A DNA stretch of 64,000 nt from Rhodocyclaceae bacterium (GCA_018262775.1 JADFDU010000055.1:1-64000), one strand, 5' to 3'. Positions 10,132 through 21,676 are shown, counted from the stretch's first letter. Notes: generated from the letters alone by a model not told the origin. Numbers and translations: made by a program.

Positions 10132-12183
10132 CTAGGCGCGATTCATCCAGAGCGTCAGCAGCACGAACACGCCGATGATCATGGAAAACGCATACTGGTA
10201 AATGTAGCCCGACTGGAACAACCGCACGATGGAAGCCACCCAGCCGACCAACTTGGCCGAGCCGTTGACCGCCAGGCCGTCGATGAGGGTCTGGTCGCCA
10301 CCCTTCCACAGGCCGCGACCGAGCAGGCGCGCGCCGCCGGCGAAAAACCATTCGTTGAACTCGTCGAAGCCGTATTTCTTTTCGAGGATGCGCGCCAGCA
10401 CACCCGATTTCTCCTTGATCACCGCCGGCAGGTCGGGCCGCACGATATAGAGGTACCAGGCGCTCGCCGCACCGCCCAGCGCCAGCCAGAACGGCGGCGC
10501 CATCAGGCCATGCAGGACCATGCCCATCGCCCCGTGGAACTCCTCCGCCATCCGGGCAATGGCCGGATGCTCGGGAGCGATGAAGATCGCACCGCCGAAA
10601 TAGTTGCCGAACAGAGCCGGCCCGACCATGGCCCAGCCGGCAATGACGGAGGGAATGGCCAGCAGGATCAGCGGCACGGTGACCACCCAGGGCGACTCAT
10701 GCGGCTCGACCGGGCCATGGTGGCTATGCTGGCCGTAGTCGTCATGGCCCTGCGCAGCTTGGCCGTGCGGCGGCGCCTCGCGAAAACGCTCCTTGCCGTG
10801 AAAGGTCATGAATACCAGCCGGAAGGAGTAGAAGCTGCCGACGAAGATGCCGGCGAGGAGCAGCGGGTACACAAAGCCGGCGCCCGAGGTGGTCGACAGG
10901 TGCACCGCCTCGATGATCGAGTCCTTGGAGAAGAAGCCGGCAAAGGGCGGAAAGCCGGCATTGGCCAGCGCGCCGATCAGCACCGTCAGATAGGTAATGG
11001 GCATGTACTTGCGCAAGCCGCCCATGCGGCGCATGTCCTGCTCGTGGTGCATGGCGATGATGACCGAGCCGGCACCGAGGAACAGCACCGCCTTGAAGAA
11101 GGCATGGGTGGCGAGGTGGAACATCGCCGCCGAGTAGGCCGACGCACCCAGCGCGGTGGTCATGTAGCCGAGCTGCGACAGCGTCGAGTAGGCAACGACG
11201 CGCTTGATGTCGGTCTGCACGATGGCTATCAGCGCCATGAAGAAGGCGGTAATGGCGCCGATGACGATAACGAAGGACAGCGCCGCATCGGACAGTTCGA
11301 ACAGCGGCGACATGCGCGCGACCATGAAGATGCCGGCCGTCACCATGGTGGCGGCGTGGATCAGCGCGGAGATCGGTGTCGGGCCTTCCATCGAGTCGGG
11401 CAGCCAGACGTGCAGCGGAAATTGTGCCGACTTGCCCATGGCGCCGATGAAGAGGCAGATGCAGACGACGGAAACGAGCATCCAGGGCGAACCGGAAATC
11501 AGTTCGATGCTGGTGCCGGACAATTTCTGCGACAGGGCGAACACTTCCGTGTAGTTCAGCGTGCCGCAATAGGCGACGATGAGGCCAATGCCGAGGAGGA
11601 AACCGAAGTCGCCGACGCGGTTCACCAGAAAGGCCTTCAGGTTGGCATAGATGGCCGTCGGTCGGGTGGCCCAGAAGCCGATCAGCAGGTATGAGACGAG
11701 TCCCACCGCCTCCCAGCCAAAGAACAGCTGGAGGAAGTTGTTGCTCATCACCAGCATCAGCATCGAGAAGGTGAACAGCGAGATATAGGCGAAGAAGCGC
11801 TGATAGCTGTTGCGGCCGGCCAGACTGTCGGCCGGCCAGTTGTCCTCGTCGTGCGCCATGTAGCCGATGGTGTAGATGTGCACCATTAGAGATACGAAGG
11901 TGACGACCAGCATCATGGTCACCGTCAGCTTGTCGATGAGAAAGCCGATCTCGAAGTTGAGGTCGCCGCTGCTGGCCCAGGTGTAGACCGTGCCGTTGTA
12001 AGGATTGCCGCCGTCGACGTCCTGGTAGATGAACCAGGAGGCGACGAGCGAGGCAAAGACGCCAATGATGGTCACCCAGTGGGCGCCAGCGCGGCCGATG
12101 GTCCTGCCAAAGAAGCCGGCAATGATGGCACCGGCGAGGGGTGCCAGCGGCACCAGCAGGTAGAGTTGTTGCATGTCTGTCAT
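10132..12183 (-). CDS. nuoL: NADH-quinone oxidoreductase subunit L
   Basis: 683 residues, about 16 membrane helices plus the long lateral helix and final anchor near the C-terminus that are special to NuoL. It is the most distal proton-pumping subunit of complex I. Seen motifs are WEAVGLVSYLLIGFW, KSAQFPLHVWLPDSMEGPTP and DIKRVVAYSTLSQLGYM. A His-rich cytosolic or periplasmic loop (about 495-512, HGQAAQGHDDYGQHSHHG) interrupts the conserved body; loops here vary in length between species. It sits 10 bases downstream of nuoK. Confidence 0.97.
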   Translation of the reverse strand: MTDMQQLYLLVPLAPLAGAIIAGFFGRTIGRAGAHWVTIIGVFASLVASWFIYQDVDGGNPYNGTVYTWASSGDLNFEIGFLIDKLTVTMMLVVTFVSLMVHIYTIGYMAHDEDNWPADSLAGRNSYQRFFAYISLFTFSMLMLVMSNNFLQLFFGWEAVGLVSYLLIGFWATRPTAIYANLKAFLVNRVGDFGFLLGIGLIVAYCGTLNYTEVFALSQKLSGTSIELISGSPWMLVSVVCICLFIGAMGKSAQFPLHVWLPDSMEGPTPISALIHAATMVTAGIFMVARMSPLFELSDAALSFVIVIGAITAFFMALIAIVQTDIKRVVAYSTLSQLGYMTTALGASAYSAAMFHLATHAFFKAVLFLGAGSVIIAMHHEQDMRRMGGLRKYMPITYLTVLIGALANAGFPPFAGFFSKDSIIEAVHLSTTSGAGFVYPLLLAGIFVGSFYSFRLVFMTFHGKERFREAPPHGQAAQGHDDYGQHSHHGPVEPHESPWVVTVPLILLAIPSVIAGWAMVGPALFGNYFGGAIFIAPEHPAIARMAEEFHGAMGMVLHGLMAPPFWLALGGAASAWYLYIVRPDLPAVIKEKSGVLARILEKKYGFDEFNEWFFAGGARLLGRGLWKGGDQTLIDGLAVNGSAKLVGWVASIVRLFQSGYIYQYAFSMIIGVFVLLTLWMNRA

Positions 12184-12193
12184 GGCGTCTCGT

Positions 12194-12499
12194 TTATCCC
12201 TGCAGGCTGTCGAGGTCGTCCACGTGAATCGTGCGCAGATTGCGGAACAGCACGACGAGGATAGCGAGGCCGATGGCGGCCTCTGCCGCGGCGACCGTCA
12301 GGATGAAGAAGACAAACACCTGTCCGTCTATGTCACCGAGGAAGTGGGAAAAGGCGACGAAGTTCATGTTGACGGCCAGCAGCATCAGTTCGATGGCCAT
12401 CAGCAGGACGATGAGATTTTTCCGGTTGAGGAACACGCCGACGATGCCGATGGAGAAAATGATGGCGCCAAGAATCAGGAAATAGGAGAGGCTTGGCAT
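12194..12499 (-). CDS. nuoK: NADH-quinone oxidoreductase subunit K
   Basis: 101 residues with three membrane helices, the usual size. It contains the two membrane glutamates needed for proton transfer, in [18 protein letters not shown] and in [13 protein letters not shown]. It forms part of the membrane arm between NuoJ and NuoN. It is separated from nuoJ by only 2 bases, indicating translational coupling in the nuo operon. Confidence 0.97.
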   Translation of the reverse strand: MPSLSYFLILGAIIFSIGIVGVFLNRKNLIVLLMAIELMLLAVNMNFVAFSHFLGDIDGQVFVFFILTVAAAEAAIGLAILVVLFRNLRTIHVDDLDSLQG

Positions 12500-12501
12500 G
12501 G

Positions 12502-13110
12502 CTAATCCTTTTCCACGGGCATGGACACAATGCGCACGCGGTCCTTGGCCTTGACGGCGACCTGCTCGGCAGGGTTCATCTGCTTGGTGTCCTTGCGCTG
12601 GCGCAGGTTCAGGGCGACAGCGGCAATCAGCGCCACCAGCAGAATCACCGAGGCCAGTTCGAAGGGGTAGACGTATTCGGTATAGATGGCCACGCCCAGT
12701 GCTTTGGTGTTGGAATAGTCTGCCGCTGCCGCCGCGGGTGCCGGCAAGGCTTCGAGGCCGAAACTGCGCGTGGAAAGGACAGCGATCATCTCGACCACCA
12801 TCAGCACGGCGATCGGGCCGCCAAGCCAGAGGTTGTTCCAGAAGCCCTGGCGCAGACGCTCCAGATTGATGTCGAGCATCATGACGACGAAAAGGAACAG
12901 CACCATGACCGCGCCGACATAAACCACGATCAGTGCGATGGCGAGGAATTCAGCCTGCAACAGCAGCCACAGACCGCTGGCATTGAAGAAGGCGAGCACC
13001 AGGAACAGGGCGGCATGCACCGGGTTGCGCGAAGTGACGACGCGCAGCGCCGCGATCACCAGGATCGCAGACAGGATGTAGAAAAGGGCGGTCTTGAAAT
13101 CCATGGGCAT
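12502..13110 (-). CDS. nuoJ: NADH-quinone oxidoreductase subunit J
   Basis: 202 residues with five membrane helices. The third helix carries the conserved [16 protein letters not shown] segment, which forms the pi-bulge important for coupling in complex I. I start it at the ATG at 13110, which overlaps the nuoI stop as TGATG. An in-frame GTG one codon upstream and an ATG two codons downstream are alternatives. The C-terminal 40 residues are polar and variable, as in other betaproteobacteria. Confidence 0.95.
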   Translation of the reverse strand: MPMDFKTALFYILSAILVIAALRVVTSRNPVHAALFLVLAFFNASGLWLLLQAEFLAIALIVVYVGAVMVLFLFVVMMLDINLERLRQGFWNNLWLGGPIAVLMVVEMIAVLSTRSFGLEALPAPAAAAADYSNTKALGVAIYTEYVYPFELASVILLVALIAAVALNLRQRKDTKQMNPAEQVAVKAKDRVRIVSMPVEKD

Positions 13111-13607
13111 CACCGGAACTTGGCGTCCTGCTTGCGATCGGCCGCGATCTGCGCTTCATATTTGTCGCCTACCGCCAGCAGCATCTGCTTGGTGTAGTAG
13201 AGGTCGCCGCGCTTCTCGCCGTGGTATTCCAGCACGCGCGTCTCGACGATGGCATCCACCGGGCAAGCCTCCTCGCAGAAGCCGCAGAAGATGCATTTGG
13301 TCAGGTCGATGTCGTAGCGTGTGGTGCGGCGTGACGTCTGGCCGTTCGCATCTTGCCTCTCGGTCGACTCGATGGTGATGGCCAGCGCCGGGCACACCGC
13401 CTCGCACAGCTTGCAGGCTATGCAACGCTCTTCCCCGTTCGGGTAGCGGCGCAGCGCATGCAGGCCGCGAAAGCGGTTGCTCTGCGGTGTCTTCTCCTCG
13501 GGGTACTGCACCGTGATTTTCGGCGAGAAGAAGTAGCGTCCCGTGACGTACATGCCCTTGAACAGTTCCTTCAGGAGCAGGCTGTTGAGGAAATCCTTGG
13601 CGCCCAT
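13110..13607 (-). CDS. nuoI: NADH-quinone oxidoreductase subunit I (two 4Fe-4S clusters)
   Basis: 165 residues. Two ferredoxin motifs, [12 protein letters not shown] and [12 protein letters not shown], bind clusters N6a and N6b, which pass electrons from NuoG toward NuoB at the quinone site. The N-terminal amphipathic segment anchors it to the membrane arm. It starts 11 bases after nuoH ends and its TGA overlaps the nuoJ start by one base. All eight cluster cysteines are present. Confidence 0.97.
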   Translation of the reverse strand: MGAKDFLNSLLLKELFKGMYVTGRYFFSPKITVQYPEEKTPQSNRFRGLHALRRYPNGEERCIACKLCEAVCPALAITIESTERQDANGQTSRRTTRYDIDLTKCIFCGFCEEACPVDAIVETRVLEYHGEKRGDLYYTKQMLLAVGDKYEAQIAADRKQDAKFR

Positions 13608-13618
13608 AGCTCAGATCC

Positions 13619-14710
13619 TCACTTGAAGACGTTCCAGGGCGACACCATCCAGGTGCCGATGAAGGCGATCCAGACCAGGGTCAGCGGAATAAAGACCTTC
13701 CAGCCCAGGCGCATGATCTGGTCGTAGCGGTAGCGCGGAAAGGTGGCGCGGAACCACAGATACAGCAGCAGGAAGAACGAGATCTTGAGCGCCAGCCAGT
13801 GGAAGCCGTCCGGCAGGAAATCGACCGGCGACAGCCAGCCGCCGAGGAACAGGATCGAGGTGAGCGTCGCCACCAGGATCATGTTGGCGTATTCGGCGAG
13901 GAAGAACATGGCGAAGGCCATGCCGGAATACTCGACCATGTGGCCGGCGACGATCTCGGACTCGCCCTCGATCACGTCGAAGGGCGCGCGGCCGGTCTCC
14001 GCCACGCCGGAGATGAAATACACGACGAACATCGGCAGCAGCGGCAACCAGTTCCACGAGAGGACGCCGACACCATGGTCGGCGAACCAGCCGCGGCCCT
14101 GCGACTGGACGATATCCGTCAGATTCAGGCTGTTCGACACCATCAGGACACAGATCAGTGCCAGGCCCATGGCGATTTCGTAGGACACCATCTGCGCCGA
14201 GGAGCGCATGGCACCGAGGAATGGGTACTTCGAGTTCGAGGCCCAGCCGGCAATGATGATGCCGTAGATGCCCATCGAGGTCATGGCCAGAACGTAGAGC
14301 AGTCCGGCATCGATGTCGGCAAGTACGCCACCGTCGAAGAAGGGCACCACCGCCCAGACTGCCAGCGCCGGCGCGATAGCGAGGACCGGACCAAAGAAGA
14401 ACAACTTCTTGTTCGCTCCGCTCGGCACCAGCACTTCCTTGAAAAACAGCTTCATGCCATCGGCAATCGGCTGCAGCAGCCCCATGGGACCGACGCGATT
14501 CGGTCCGATGCGCACCTGCATGTAACCAATGACCTTGCGCTCGGCCAGCGTCAGATAAGCCACCGTCAGCATCAGCGGCACGAGAATGGCGACAACCTTC
14601 ATCAGCACCCAGACCAGCGGCCACACAGGTTCGACCAATGCCCAAAGCGCATCCCACAGGCCGAACAGATTCCAGAACCACTGGAAGAACTGGAGAACCG
14701 CGGCTTCCAT
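13619..14710 (-). CDS. nuoH: NADH-quinone oxidoreductase subunit H
   Basis: 363 residues with eight membrane helices. It lines the quinone channel where the peripheral and membrane arms meet. Diagnostic sequence includes [19 protein letters not shown] near the N-terminus and [20 protein letters not shown] in the middle, the charged loop that contacts NuoB and NuoD. Its start codon shares a base with the nuoG stop codon, so the two are translationally coupled. Confidence 0.97.
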   Translation of the reverse strand: MEAAVLQFFQWFWNLFGLWDALWALVEPVWPLVWVLMKVVAILVPLMLTVAYLTLAERKVIGYMQVRIGPNRVGPMGLLQPIADGMKLFFKEVLVPSGANKKLFFFGPVLAIAPALAVWAVVPFFDGGVLADIDAGLLYVLAMTSMGIYGIIIAGWASNSKYPFLGAMRSSAQMVSYEIAMGLALICVLMVSNSLNLTDIVQSQGRGWFADHGVGVLSWNWLPLLPMFVVYFISGVAETGRAPFDVIEGESEIVAGHMVEYSGMAFAMFFLAEYANMILVATLTSILFLGGWLSPVDFLPDGFHWLALKISFFLLLYLWFRATFPRYRYDQIMRLGWKVFIPLTLVWIAFIGTWMVSPWNVFK

Positions 14711-17058
14711 CAGGCACGCTCCACGGTGATCTCGCCTTGCATCGGGCCGAGTCCGGCAGTCAGCTCATGGCCTGCGGCAATGCGCACACAGTTGTCGGGA
14801 AGGCCGGCTTCAAGTTGCGCGGTCAGGGTCGCCGTCCCGCCGGAACTGACTTTTACCTGCATGCCGGCGTCCAGCCCAAGCTTTGCCAGCGTGGCGGCAT
14901 TCATGCGCGCGGCGGGCGGCGCCGCGTCGCGCGTCTTTTGCAGCGATGGTGCACGGCGTGCCAGCGGATCGGCAAAATAGATAGGCACGTCGGCCACCCG
15001 TTCCAGTCCCGCTTGCAGGACGGGCGTTGCTGCCATCAGATTGATGGCGGCGCCGTCGGCGCGATTGTTCAAGCGCTCGGCCACCGAGGCCGGCTTGCCG
15101 TCCAGCATCTCGGCGCGCACGGCTTCCGAGCTGTCCTGTTCGAAGCCAGGCAGGCCGAGCAGATTGCCCAGCACGCGCAACACCTTCCACGCCGGACGCG
15201 TCTCACCGAGCGGCTTGACGGCCGCATTGAAGCTCTGCACGCGGCCCTCGGTGTTGATGAAAGTGCCGGAAGTCTCCGTAAATGGGGCGATCGGCAGGAT
15301 CACATGAGCGTAGTCAATGGCGCGCGTCTTGAACGGCGTCATGGCCACAACCAGATCGGCCCCCTTCAGCGCGGCCATGGCCTGGTGCGGATTGGCACAG
15401 TCGAGCTCCGGCTCGGCGTGCAGGACGAAATAGGCGTGGCGTGGCTCGGCCAGCATGCGTGCCGCATTGAGTCCCTGTGCTCCGGGCACTGCCTTGGCGA
15501 TGTAGCCACCGACGGAGCTGGCCGCCTCGCCGAGGTAACCAAGGCGCGCACCAATGATATCGGCAAGCATCTGGGCCAGGGCATGCAGGGTCGCCGCTTG
15601 CGCATGTTGCTGGGCGAAGTTGCCAAGGAAAACCGCGGCATGCTCACCCGAGGCCAGGCTCCCCGCGATTTGTCTCGCCGCCACGGACGGTTGCACTTGG
15701 GCCAATGCTGCATCGACGGCCGCGCCCTTCGCCTCGGCCGCGGCCTTGACAATGCCGGCGAGTTCTGTGAGCAGCACCGAAGGCGCGACAATGGATTTGG
15801 CGTGGAGCGCGATCAATTGATCGTCGTCGGCGACATGCAGCAGGCTGACGCGGGTGGATTTCTTCGCCGCCTGGCGCAGGCGCTGCGCCAGTAGCGGATG
15901 GTCCTTGCGCAGGAAGCTGCCAACCACCAGCACACGGTCGAGCTTCGGGATGTCGGCAATGGGTATGCCCAACCAGGGCACGACCTTCTTGCCGTCGAGG
16001 GCAAAGTCCGTCTGGCGGAGACGGCAATCGACGTTCTCGCTGCCGGCGCCGCGCATGAATTTCTGCAACAGATAGAGCTCTTCCAGCGTAGCGTGCGGCG
16101 AGGCCAGCGTGCCGAACGACGCGGCGCCGTGCTCGCGGACGACACGCTTCAAATCGGTGCCGATGAACTCCAGCGCCGTCTGCCAGTCGACCTCGCGCCA
16201 TTCGCCACACTGCTTGAGCATCGGCTGCGTCAGACGGCCATTGTCACCATCAGAATTGAGAGCCTCGTAGGAGAAGCGGTCCTTGTCCGACAGCCAGCAC
16301 TCGTTGACATCCTCGTTCTCCAGCGGCAGGACGCGCAGTACCTTGCCCTGCTTGACCTGCACGATGAGGTTGGCGCCGAGGCCGTCGTGTGGACTGATCG
16401 ACTTGCGCCGCGACAGCTCCCAGTTGCGGGCGTCGAAGCGGAAAGGCTTGGAGGTCAGCGCACCGACCGGGCAGAGGTCGATGACGTTGCCGGAGAGCTC
16501 GGAATCCACCGTCTTCTCGATGAAGGGCATGATCTCGGCGTGCTCGCCGCGGAAGGCCAGGCCGAGTTCCATCCACCCCGCGATCTCCTGCGTGAAGCGC
16601 ACGCAGCGCGTGCAATGAATGCAGCGCGTCATGTCGGTGGCGATGAGCGCTCCGAGGTTCTTGTTCACCACCACGCGCTTCTCCTCCTGATAGCGCGCGG
16701 CGCTCTGGCCGTAGCCCACCGCAAGGTCCTGCAACTGGCACTCGCCGCCCTGGTCGCAGATTGGACAGTCAAGCGGATGGTTGATGAGGAGAAATTCCAT
16801 CACGCCCTTCTGCGCCTTGACGGCGAGTTCTGAGTGCGTGAACACCTTCATGCCGTTGGTCACCGGGGTGGCGCAGGCCGGCAAGGGTTTCGGCGCCTTT
16901 TCTACCTGCACCAGGCACATGCGGCAGTTGGCGGCGATGGATAGCTTCTTGTGATAGCAAAAGTGCGGCACGAAGATGCCGAGCTTGTGGGCGGCATCCA
17001 TCACGGTGCTGCCGTCGGCCACCTCGGTTGTCTTGCCGTCGATTTCGATTTCTAGCAT
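14710..17058 (-). CDS. nuoG: NADH-quinone oxidoreductase subunit G
   Basis: 782 residues. The N-terminal part holds a 2Fe-2S site (CYHKK then CRMC then C), an HxxxC-type 4Fe-4S site ([14 protein letters not shown]) and a further 4Fe-4S site ([10 protein letters not shown] with a later [13 protein letters not shown]). The rest resembles a molybdopterin oxidoreductase without cofactor function, normal for NuoG. It carries electrons from NuoE/F to NuoI. The ATG follows an 84-base gap from nuoF filled mostly by a REP-like hairpin array, the only sizeable gap in the operon. Confidence 0.96.
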   Translation of the reverse strand: MLEIEIDGKTTEVADGSTVMDAAHKLGIFVPHFCYHKKLSIAANCRMCLVQVEKAPKPLPACATPVTNGMKVFTHSELAVKAQKGVMEFLLINHPLDCPICDQGGECQLQDLAVGYGQSAARYQEEKRVVVNKNLGALIATDMTRCIHCTRCVRFTQEIAGWMELGLAFRGEHAEIMPFIEKTVDSELSGNVIDLCPVGALTSKPFRFDARNWELSRRKSISPHDGLGANLIVQVKQGKVLRVLPLENEDVNECWLSDKDRFSYEALNSDGDNGRLTQPMLKQCGEWREVDWQTALEFIGTDLKRVVREHGAASFGTLASPHATLEELYLLQKFMRGAGSENVDCRLRQTDFALDGKKVVPWLGIPIADIPKLDRVLVVGSFLRKDHPLLAQRLRQAAKKSTRVSLLHVADDDQLIALHAKSIVAPSVLLTELAGIVKAAAEAKGAAVDAALAQVQPSVAARQIAGSLASGEHAAVFLGNFAQQHAQAATLHALAQMLADIIGARLGYLGEAASSVGGYIAKAVPGAQGLNAARMLAEPRHAYFVLHAEPELDCANPHQAMAALKGADLVVAMTPFKTRAIDYAHVILPIAPFTETSGTFINTEGRVQSFNAAVKPLGETRPAWKVLRVLGNLLGLPGFEQDSSEAVRAEMLDGKPASVAERLNNRADGAAINLMAATPVLQAGLERVADVPIYFADPLARRAPSLQKTRDAAPPAARMNAATLAKLGLDAGMQVKVSSGGTATLTAQLEAGLPDNCVRIAAGHELTAGLGPMQGEITVERA

Positions 17059-17073
17059 GTTTAGCGCCCGCCC

Positions 17074-17137
17074 GGCCGCCCGAAGGGCGCTAAGCGCCCC
17101 CTCGGGGGGCAGCGAACGAAGTGAGCGTGGGGGTGGT
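17074..17137. repeat. REP-like multi-hairpin element between nuoF and nuoG
   Basis: Four short inverted repeats lie side by side: GCCCGAAGGGC, GCGCTAAGCGC, GCCCCCTCGGGGGGC and CAGCGAACGAAGTGAGCG. The whole block ends in TGGGGGTGG. I recognise this arrangement as a repeat scattered between genes of many betaproteobacteria (recalled, not searched). Inside an operon it may stabilise the upstream mRNA or reduce downstream expression. Confidence 0.7.
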
Positions 17138-17142
17138 TCATC

Positions 17143-18456
17143 CTACGCCGCCTTGAAGAAGCCGCTGCCCGTGCGCTGCACGTCCTCGGGCACGAGGCAT
17201 TTCTTGTTCTGGATGTGGTATTCGAACTCTGCGCCGAAGTGCTTGATGAAGCTCTTCACCGGCATGGAGGCCGCATCGCCGAGGGCGCAGATGGTGCGGC
17301 CCATGATGTTGTCGGTGACGCTGTTGAGCAGGTCGAGGTCCTCCGGCCGCCCCTCGCCGTGCTCGATGCGGTGCACGACGCGATAGAGCCAGCCGGTGCC
17401 CTCGCGACAGGGCGTGCACTGGCCGCAGGACTCCTCGAAGTAGAAGTAGGACAGGCGTTCGAGCGCCCTCACCATGCAGGTGGTCTCGTCCATGACGATG
17501 ACGGCGCCGGAGCCGAGCATCGAGCCGGCCTTGGCGATCGAGTCGAAGTCGAGCGTGCATTCCATCATGATGTCGGCTGGCAGCACCGGCGCAGAGGAGC
17601 CGCCGGGGATGACCGCCTTCAGCTTGCGCCCGCCGCGCATGCCGCCCGCCATCTCCAACAGATCCTTGAACGGCGTGCCCATCGGCACCTCGAAGTTGCC
17701 GGGGCGGTTGACGTGGCCCGATACGGAGAACAGCTTGGTGCCACCGTTGTTGGGCTTGCCCAGCTCGAGGAACTTGTCGCCGCCCTCATTGATGATGTAC
17801 GGCACCGAGGCAAAGGTCTCGGTGTTGTTGATGGTCGTCGGCTTGCCGTAAAGACCGAAGCTTGCCGGGAACGGCGGCTTGAAGCGCGGCTGGCCCTTCT
17901 TGCCCTCGATGGACTCGAGCAGCGCGGTTTCCTCGCCGCAAATGTAGGCGCCGTAGCCGTGGTGGGCCTGCAGTTCGAAGCTGAAATCGGAGCCGAGGAT
18001 GTTGTTGCCGAGCAGATTCGCGGCACGCGCTTCCTCGAGGGCCTCCTCGAAGCGCTTGTAGATCTCCCAGATCTCGCCGTGGATATAGTTGTAGCCGCGC
18101 TGGCAGCCCATGGCGTAGCCGGCGATGATCATGCCCTCGATCACCATGTGCGGGTTCCAGCGCAGGATGTCGCGGTCCTTGAAAGTGCCGGGCTCGCCCT
18201 CGTCGGAGTTGCAGACGACGTACTTGGCGCCGGGGAACTGGCGCGGCATGAAACTCCACTTGAGGCCGGTCGGAAAACCGGCGCCGCCGCGGCCGCGCAG
18301 CGACGATTTCTTCAATTCGCCGACGATCTGGTCAACCGGAATCTTCTCGTGGATGATCTTCTTCAGCGCGCCGTAACCGCCACGCTTGACGTACTCGGCA
18401 AGGCGCCAGCTGCGCTCGCCTTCCGTCGCATCGAGGATGAAGCCGAGGGCGCCCAT
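17143..18456 (-). CDS. nuoF: NADH-quinone oxidoreductase subunit F (NADH/FMN-binding)
   Basis: 437 residues. The glycine-rich [13 protein letters not shown] (about residues 53-65) binds NADH and FMN. The C-terminal [10 protein letters not shown] plus a later cysteine bind the N3 4Fe-4S cluster. It takes electrons from NADH into complex I. The open frame runs far upstream into nuoE, but the family N-terminus fits the ATG at 18456 ([13 protein letters not shown]), which overlaps the nuoE stop by one base (TGATG), so I choose that start. Confidence 0.96.
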   Translation of the reverse strand: MGALGFILDATEGERSWRLAEYVKRGGYGALKKIIHEKIPVDQIVGELKKSSLRGRGGAGFPTGLKWSFMPRQFPGAKYVVCNSDEGEPGTFKDRDILRWNPHMVIEGMIIAGYAMGCQRGYNYIHGEIWEIYKRFEEALEEARAANLLGNNILGSDFSFELQAHHGYGAYICGEETALLESIEGKKGQPRFKPPFPASFGLYGKPTTINNTETFASVPYIINEGGDKFLELGKPNNGGTKLFSVSGHVNRPGNFEVPMGTPFKDLLEMAGGMRGGRKLKAVIPGGSSAPVLPADIMMECTLDFDSIAKAGSMLGSGAVIVMDETTCMVRALERLSYFYFEESCGQCTPCREGTGWLYRVVHRIEHGEGRPEDLDLLNSVTDNIMGRTICALGDAASMPVKSFIKHFGAEFEYHIQNKKCLVPEDVQRTGSGFFKAA

Positions 18457-18929
18457 CAGGTGCACTCCTCCAGTAGCCGGTCGATCTGCCCGGGCTGCAT
18501 GAAGCTGCACATGCGCACGTTGTTCACCAGCATCACCGGCGCATCGCCGCAGGCGCCCATGCACTCGCCTTCCTTCAGGGTGAACTTGCCGTCGGTGGTG
18601 GTTTCGTTGAAATCCACGCCGAGCTTCTGCTTGAGGTAGTCCGCGGCATGCACGCCGCCGGACAGCGCGCACGGCAGGTTGGTGCATACGGTGATCTTGT
18701 ATTTGCCGACTGGGGCGAGGTCGTACATGTTGTAGAAGCTCGCCACCTCGTAGACCGCCACCGGCGCCATGCCGAGGTAGGCGGCGACATCGCCGATGGT
18801 CTCGGTGCTCAGCCAGCCCCGCTCTGCCTGCATGATGGCCAACGCCGCCATCACCGCCGACTGCTTCTGCTCGGCGGGATACTTGGCGGTTTCGCGGTCG
18901 ATCTGGTTCCGGGATTCTTGGCTCAGCAT
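18456..18929 (-). CDS. nuoE: NADH-quinone oxidoreductase subunit E (2Fe-2S)
   Basis: 157 residues, thioredoxin-like 2Fe-2S ferredoxin fold. The four ligands are visible as CTNLPC and, 35 or so residues later, CMGAC, binding cluster N1a. The helical N-terminal half includes [13 protein letters not shown], conserved in the family. The ATG at 18929 is chosen because it gives the usual length; longer in-frame extensions run into nuoD. It starts 11 bases after nuoD ends. Confidence 0.96.
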   Translation of the reverse strand: MLSQESRNQIDRETAKYPAEQKQSAVMAALAIMQAERGWLSTETIGDVAAYLGMAPVAVYEVASFYNMYDLAPVGKYKITVCTNLPCALSGGVHAADYLKQKLGVDFNETTTDGKFTLKEGECMGACGDAPVMLVNNVRMCSFMQPGQIDRLLEECT

Positions 18930-18940
18930 GGTGTTCTCGT

Positions 18941-20206
18941 TTATCGATCCGTGTCGCCCAGCACGAGGTCGATGGTGCCAATGATGGCCGTAGCGTCGGC
19001 AATCATGTGGCCCTTCGCCATCTCGTCGGTGGCGGCCAGATGGGGAAATCCCGGTGAGCGCAGCTTGATGCGATAGGGTTTGTTGCCACCGTCGGAAATG
19101 GCATAGACGCCGAACTCCCCCTTGGGGTGCTCGATGGCCGCATAGGCCTCTCCCGGCGGCACGTGCATACCCTCGGTGAACAGCTTGAAATGGTGAATCA
19201 GGTCTTCCATGCCGGTTTTCATCTTCTCGCGCGACGGCGGCGCCACTTTGCGGTTGTCGGTGATCACCGGGCCGGCGCCTTTTGCAGAATCGTTGCGCAG
19301 CCAGTCGATACACTGTTTGACAATGCGGTTGGCCTGGCGCATCTCCTCGATGCGCACCAGGTAGCGGTCATAACAGTCGCCGTTGACGCCGACAGGCACG
19401 TCGAAGTCGACGCGGTCATACACCTCGTAGGGCTGCTTCTTGCGCAGGTCCCATTCGACGCCAGAGCCGCGCAGCATGGGGCCGGTGAAGCCAAGGGCCA
19501 GTGCGCGTTCCGGGGAAACCACGCCGATGCCGACGGTGCGCTGCTTCCAGATGCGGTTGTCGGTGAGCAACGTTTCGTATTCATCGACGTACGTCGGGAA
19601 GCGGTTCGTGAAATCTTCGAGGAAATCCAGCAGGGAACCCTGGCGGGCTTCGTTGAGCCGGCGCACCGTTTCGGCATTCTTGAACTTGTTGACCTCGTAC
19701 TGTGGCATGCGGTCGGGCAGGTCGCGATAGACGCCGCCGGGACGATAATAGGCCGCATGCAGGCGGGCGCCGGAGACGGCCTCGTACACATCCATCAGGT
19801 CTTCGCGTTCGCGGAAAGTGTACAGCACCATGGTCATGGCGCCGATGTCGAGGGCGTGCGTACCGATGTTGAGCAGGTGATTGAGGATGCGCGTCACCTC
19901 GTCCATCATGACGCGGATGTACTGGGCGCGAATCGGCACCTCGACGCTGAGCAGTTTCTCCACCGCCATGACATAAGCGTGCTCGTTGCACATCATGGAG
20001 ACGTAATCGAGGCGGTCGAGATAGGGAACCGTCTGCAGCCAAGTGCGGGTCTCGGCCAGTTTCTCGGTGGCGCGGTGCAACAGTCCGATATGCGGATCGG
20101 CGCGTACGATCACCTCGCCATCCAGTTCTAGCACCAGGCGCAGCACACCATGCGCTGCCGGATGCTGCGGGCCAAAGTTGATCGTGTAATTGCGGATCTC
20201 AGCCAT
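18941..20206 (-). CDS. nuoD: NADH-quinone oxidoreductase subunit D
   Basis: 421 residues. NuoD is the 49-kDa subunit homologous to the large subunit of NiFe hydrogenases and forms the quinone-binding pocket with NuoB and NuoH. Diagnostic segments are [20 protein letters not shown] (quinone-contacting His) and [12 protein letters not shown], and near the end the DLVLGDTDR terminus. It overlaps nuoC by 8 bases. No anomalies. Confidence 0.97.
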   Translation of the reverse strand: MAEIRNYTINFGPQHPAAHGVLRLVLELDGEVIVRADPHIGLLHRATEKLAETRTWLQTVPYLDRLDYVSMMCNEHAYVMAVEKLLSVEVPIRAQYIRVMMDEVTRILNHLLNIGTHALDIGAMTMVLYTFREREDLMDVYEAVSGARLHAAYYRPGGVYRDLPDRMPQYEVNKFKNAETVRRLNEARQGSLLDFLEDFTNRFPTYVDEYETLLTDNRIWKQRTVGIGVVSPERALALGFTGPMLRGSGVEWDLRKKQPYEVYDRVDFDVPVGVNGDCYDRYLVRIEEMRQANRIVKQCIDWLRNDSAKGAGPVITDNRKVAPPSREKMKTGMEDLIHHFKLFTEGMHVPPGEAYAAIEHPKGEFGVYAISDGGNKPYRIKLRSPGFPHLAATDEMAKGHMIADATAIIGTIDLVLGDTDR

Positions 20207-20804
20207 GTTCCGCGTCTCCGTAGTTTTCCTCGCGGATGATGCGGGGAGTCACTTCGCGCGGTTCGATGGTCACCGGCTGGTAGACCACGCGCCGCTGCTC
20301 GGGGTCGTAGCGCATCTCGACATGGCCGGAGATCGGAAAGTCCTTGCGGAAGGGATGGCCGACGAAGCCATAGTCGGTGAGGATGCGGCGCAGGTCAGGG
20401 TGGCCCTCGAAGAGGATGCCGTAGAGATCGAATGCTTCGCGTTCGTACCAGTTGGCACTGTTCCACAATTGGACCAGCGAGGGCAGCACGGGAAAACCGT
20501 CGTCCGCGGCAAAGGCGCGCAGACGCAAGCGCACGTTCCTGGACACGGAAAGCAGGTGGCACACTGCGGCAAAGCGCAGACCCTTCCAGGCGCCGTCGCC
20601 CCAGGTCGAATAATCGACGCCGGTCAGGTCAACCAGCTGCTCGAAGCGCAGATCGGGATGGTCGCGCAGGGTGCGGGCAACCTCGAGGTAGTGTTCGGCG
20701 GCGACTTCGAGGGTCACTTCGCCCAAGGCCGTATTGATGCCGGCAATGCGATCGCCTAGAACTGTTTGCAGGTTCTGGCAAAGCGATTCGAGCCTTGAGG
20801 CCAT
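20199..20804 (-). CDS. nuoC: NADH-quinone oxidoreductase subunit C
   Basis: 201 residues, separate from NuoD (in E. coli the two are fused). The 30-kDa-subunit signature is visible as [20 protein letters not shown] followed by RRILTDYGF and HPFRKDFP. It belongs to the peripheral arm close to the quinone site. It lies 13 bases after nuoB and overlaps the start of nuoD, consistent with one transcript. Confidence 0.97.
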   Translation of the reverse strand: MASRLESLCQNLQTVLGDRIAGINTALGEVTLEVAAEHYLEVARTLRDHPDLRFEQLVDLTGVDYSTWGDGAWKGLRFAAVCHLLSVSRNVRLRLRAFAADDGFPVLPSLVQLWNSANWYEREAFDLYGILFEGHPDLRRILTDYGFVGHPFRKDFPISGHVEMRYDPEQRRVVYQPVTIEPREVTPRIIREENYGDAEHG

Positions 20805-20817
20805 CCTTTATCGTCTT

Positions 20818-21294
20818 TCAGCGCGCGATCGTGCTGGTGCGCTTGATCTTGTTCTGCAACTGGATAAGCCCGTAGAGCAGCGCCTCGGCCGTTGGCGGGC
20901 AGCCCGGCACATAAACATCCACCGGCACGATGCGGTCGCAACCGCGCACGACCGAGTAGGAGTAATGGTAGTAGCCGCCGCCGTTGGCGCAGGAACCCAT
21001 CGACACTACCCAGCGCGGCTCGGCCATCTGGTCGTACACCTTGCGCAGGGCAGGCGCCATCTTGTTGGTCAGCGTGCCGGCGACGATCATCACATCGGAC
21101 TGGCGCGGACTGGGGCGGAAGACAATGCCGAAGCGGTCGAGGTCGTAGCGCGCACAGCCGGCGTGGATCATCTCGACGGCGCAACAGGCCAGACCGAAGG
21201 TCATCGGCCACATCGAGCCCGTGCGTGTCCAGTTGATGACGCTATCGAGGGTGGTGGTGACGAAGCCTTTTTCCAGGACGCCTTCGATGCTCAT
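20818..21294 (-). CDS. nuoB: NADH-quinone oxidoreductase subunit B (cluster N2)
   Basis: 158 residues. Cluster N2 ligands are seen as tandem cysteines in GLACCAVEM, then [20 protein letters not shown], then VPGCPP. N2 hands electrons to quinone. I take the ATG at 21294 ([11 protein letters not shown]), which matches the family N-terminus; the frame extends 16 codons further upstream but those residues do not look conserved. It starts 7 bases after nuoA ends. Confidence 0.96.
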   Translation of the reverse strand: MSIEGVLEKGFVTTTLDSVINWTRTGSMWPMTFGLACCAVEMIHAGCARYDLDRFGIVFRPSPRQSDVMIVAGTLTNKMAPALRKVYDQMAEPRWVVSMGSCANGGGYYHYSYSVVRGCDRIVPVDVYVPGCPPTAEALLYGLIQLQNKIKRTSTIAR

Positions 21295-21301
21295 GGTCGG
21301 C

Positions 21302-21676
21302 TCACTCCCAGTCCAATGCGCCCTTGGCCCAGGCGTAGACATAGCCGATGGCCAGGATGCCGATGAAGATCATCATTTCGATGAAGCCGAACATCCGCAT
21401 GGATTCGGAGGCGACGATATCCTTGAAGATCACCGACCAGGGGACCAGAAAGGCAATTTCCAGGTCGAAGAGGATGAAGATGATCGCAATCAGGTAGAAG
21501 CGCACGTCGAACTTCATGCGCGCGTCCTCGAAGGCCTCGAAGCCGCATTCGAAAGGAGAGAGCTTTTCGCTGTCGGGACGATTCGGCGCTACGAGCCAGC
21601 CGAGGAGGATGGGAACACACCCGAAGGCCAGGCCGACGAGGATGAATACGAGGACAGGAAAGTAGTTTTCCAACAT
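21302..21676 (-). CDS. nuoA: NADH-quinone oxidoreductase subunit A
   Basis: 124 residues with three membrane helices. The family loop [20 protein letters not shown], with its conserved ECG, and the acidic helix [15 protein letters not shown] are present. It is the first gene of the operon. The start at ATG 21676 (MLENYFPVL) fits the family; the open frame extends 21 codons upstream without similarity. A tRNA-Leu gene lies 93 bases upstream on the same strand and may be co-transcribed. Confidence 0.95.
   Translation of the reverse strand: MLENYFPVLVFILVGLAFGCVPILLGWLVAPNRPDSEKLSPFECGFEAFEDARMKFDVRFYLIAIIFILFDLEIAFLVPWSVIFKDIVASESMRMFGFIEMMIFIGILAIGYVYAWAKGALDWE

Noticed and set aside
10036-11694. 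A 552-codon open frame antisense to nuoL
   Set aside because: It is a shadow of nuoL with very biased His/Gln/Arg composition and no family pattern.
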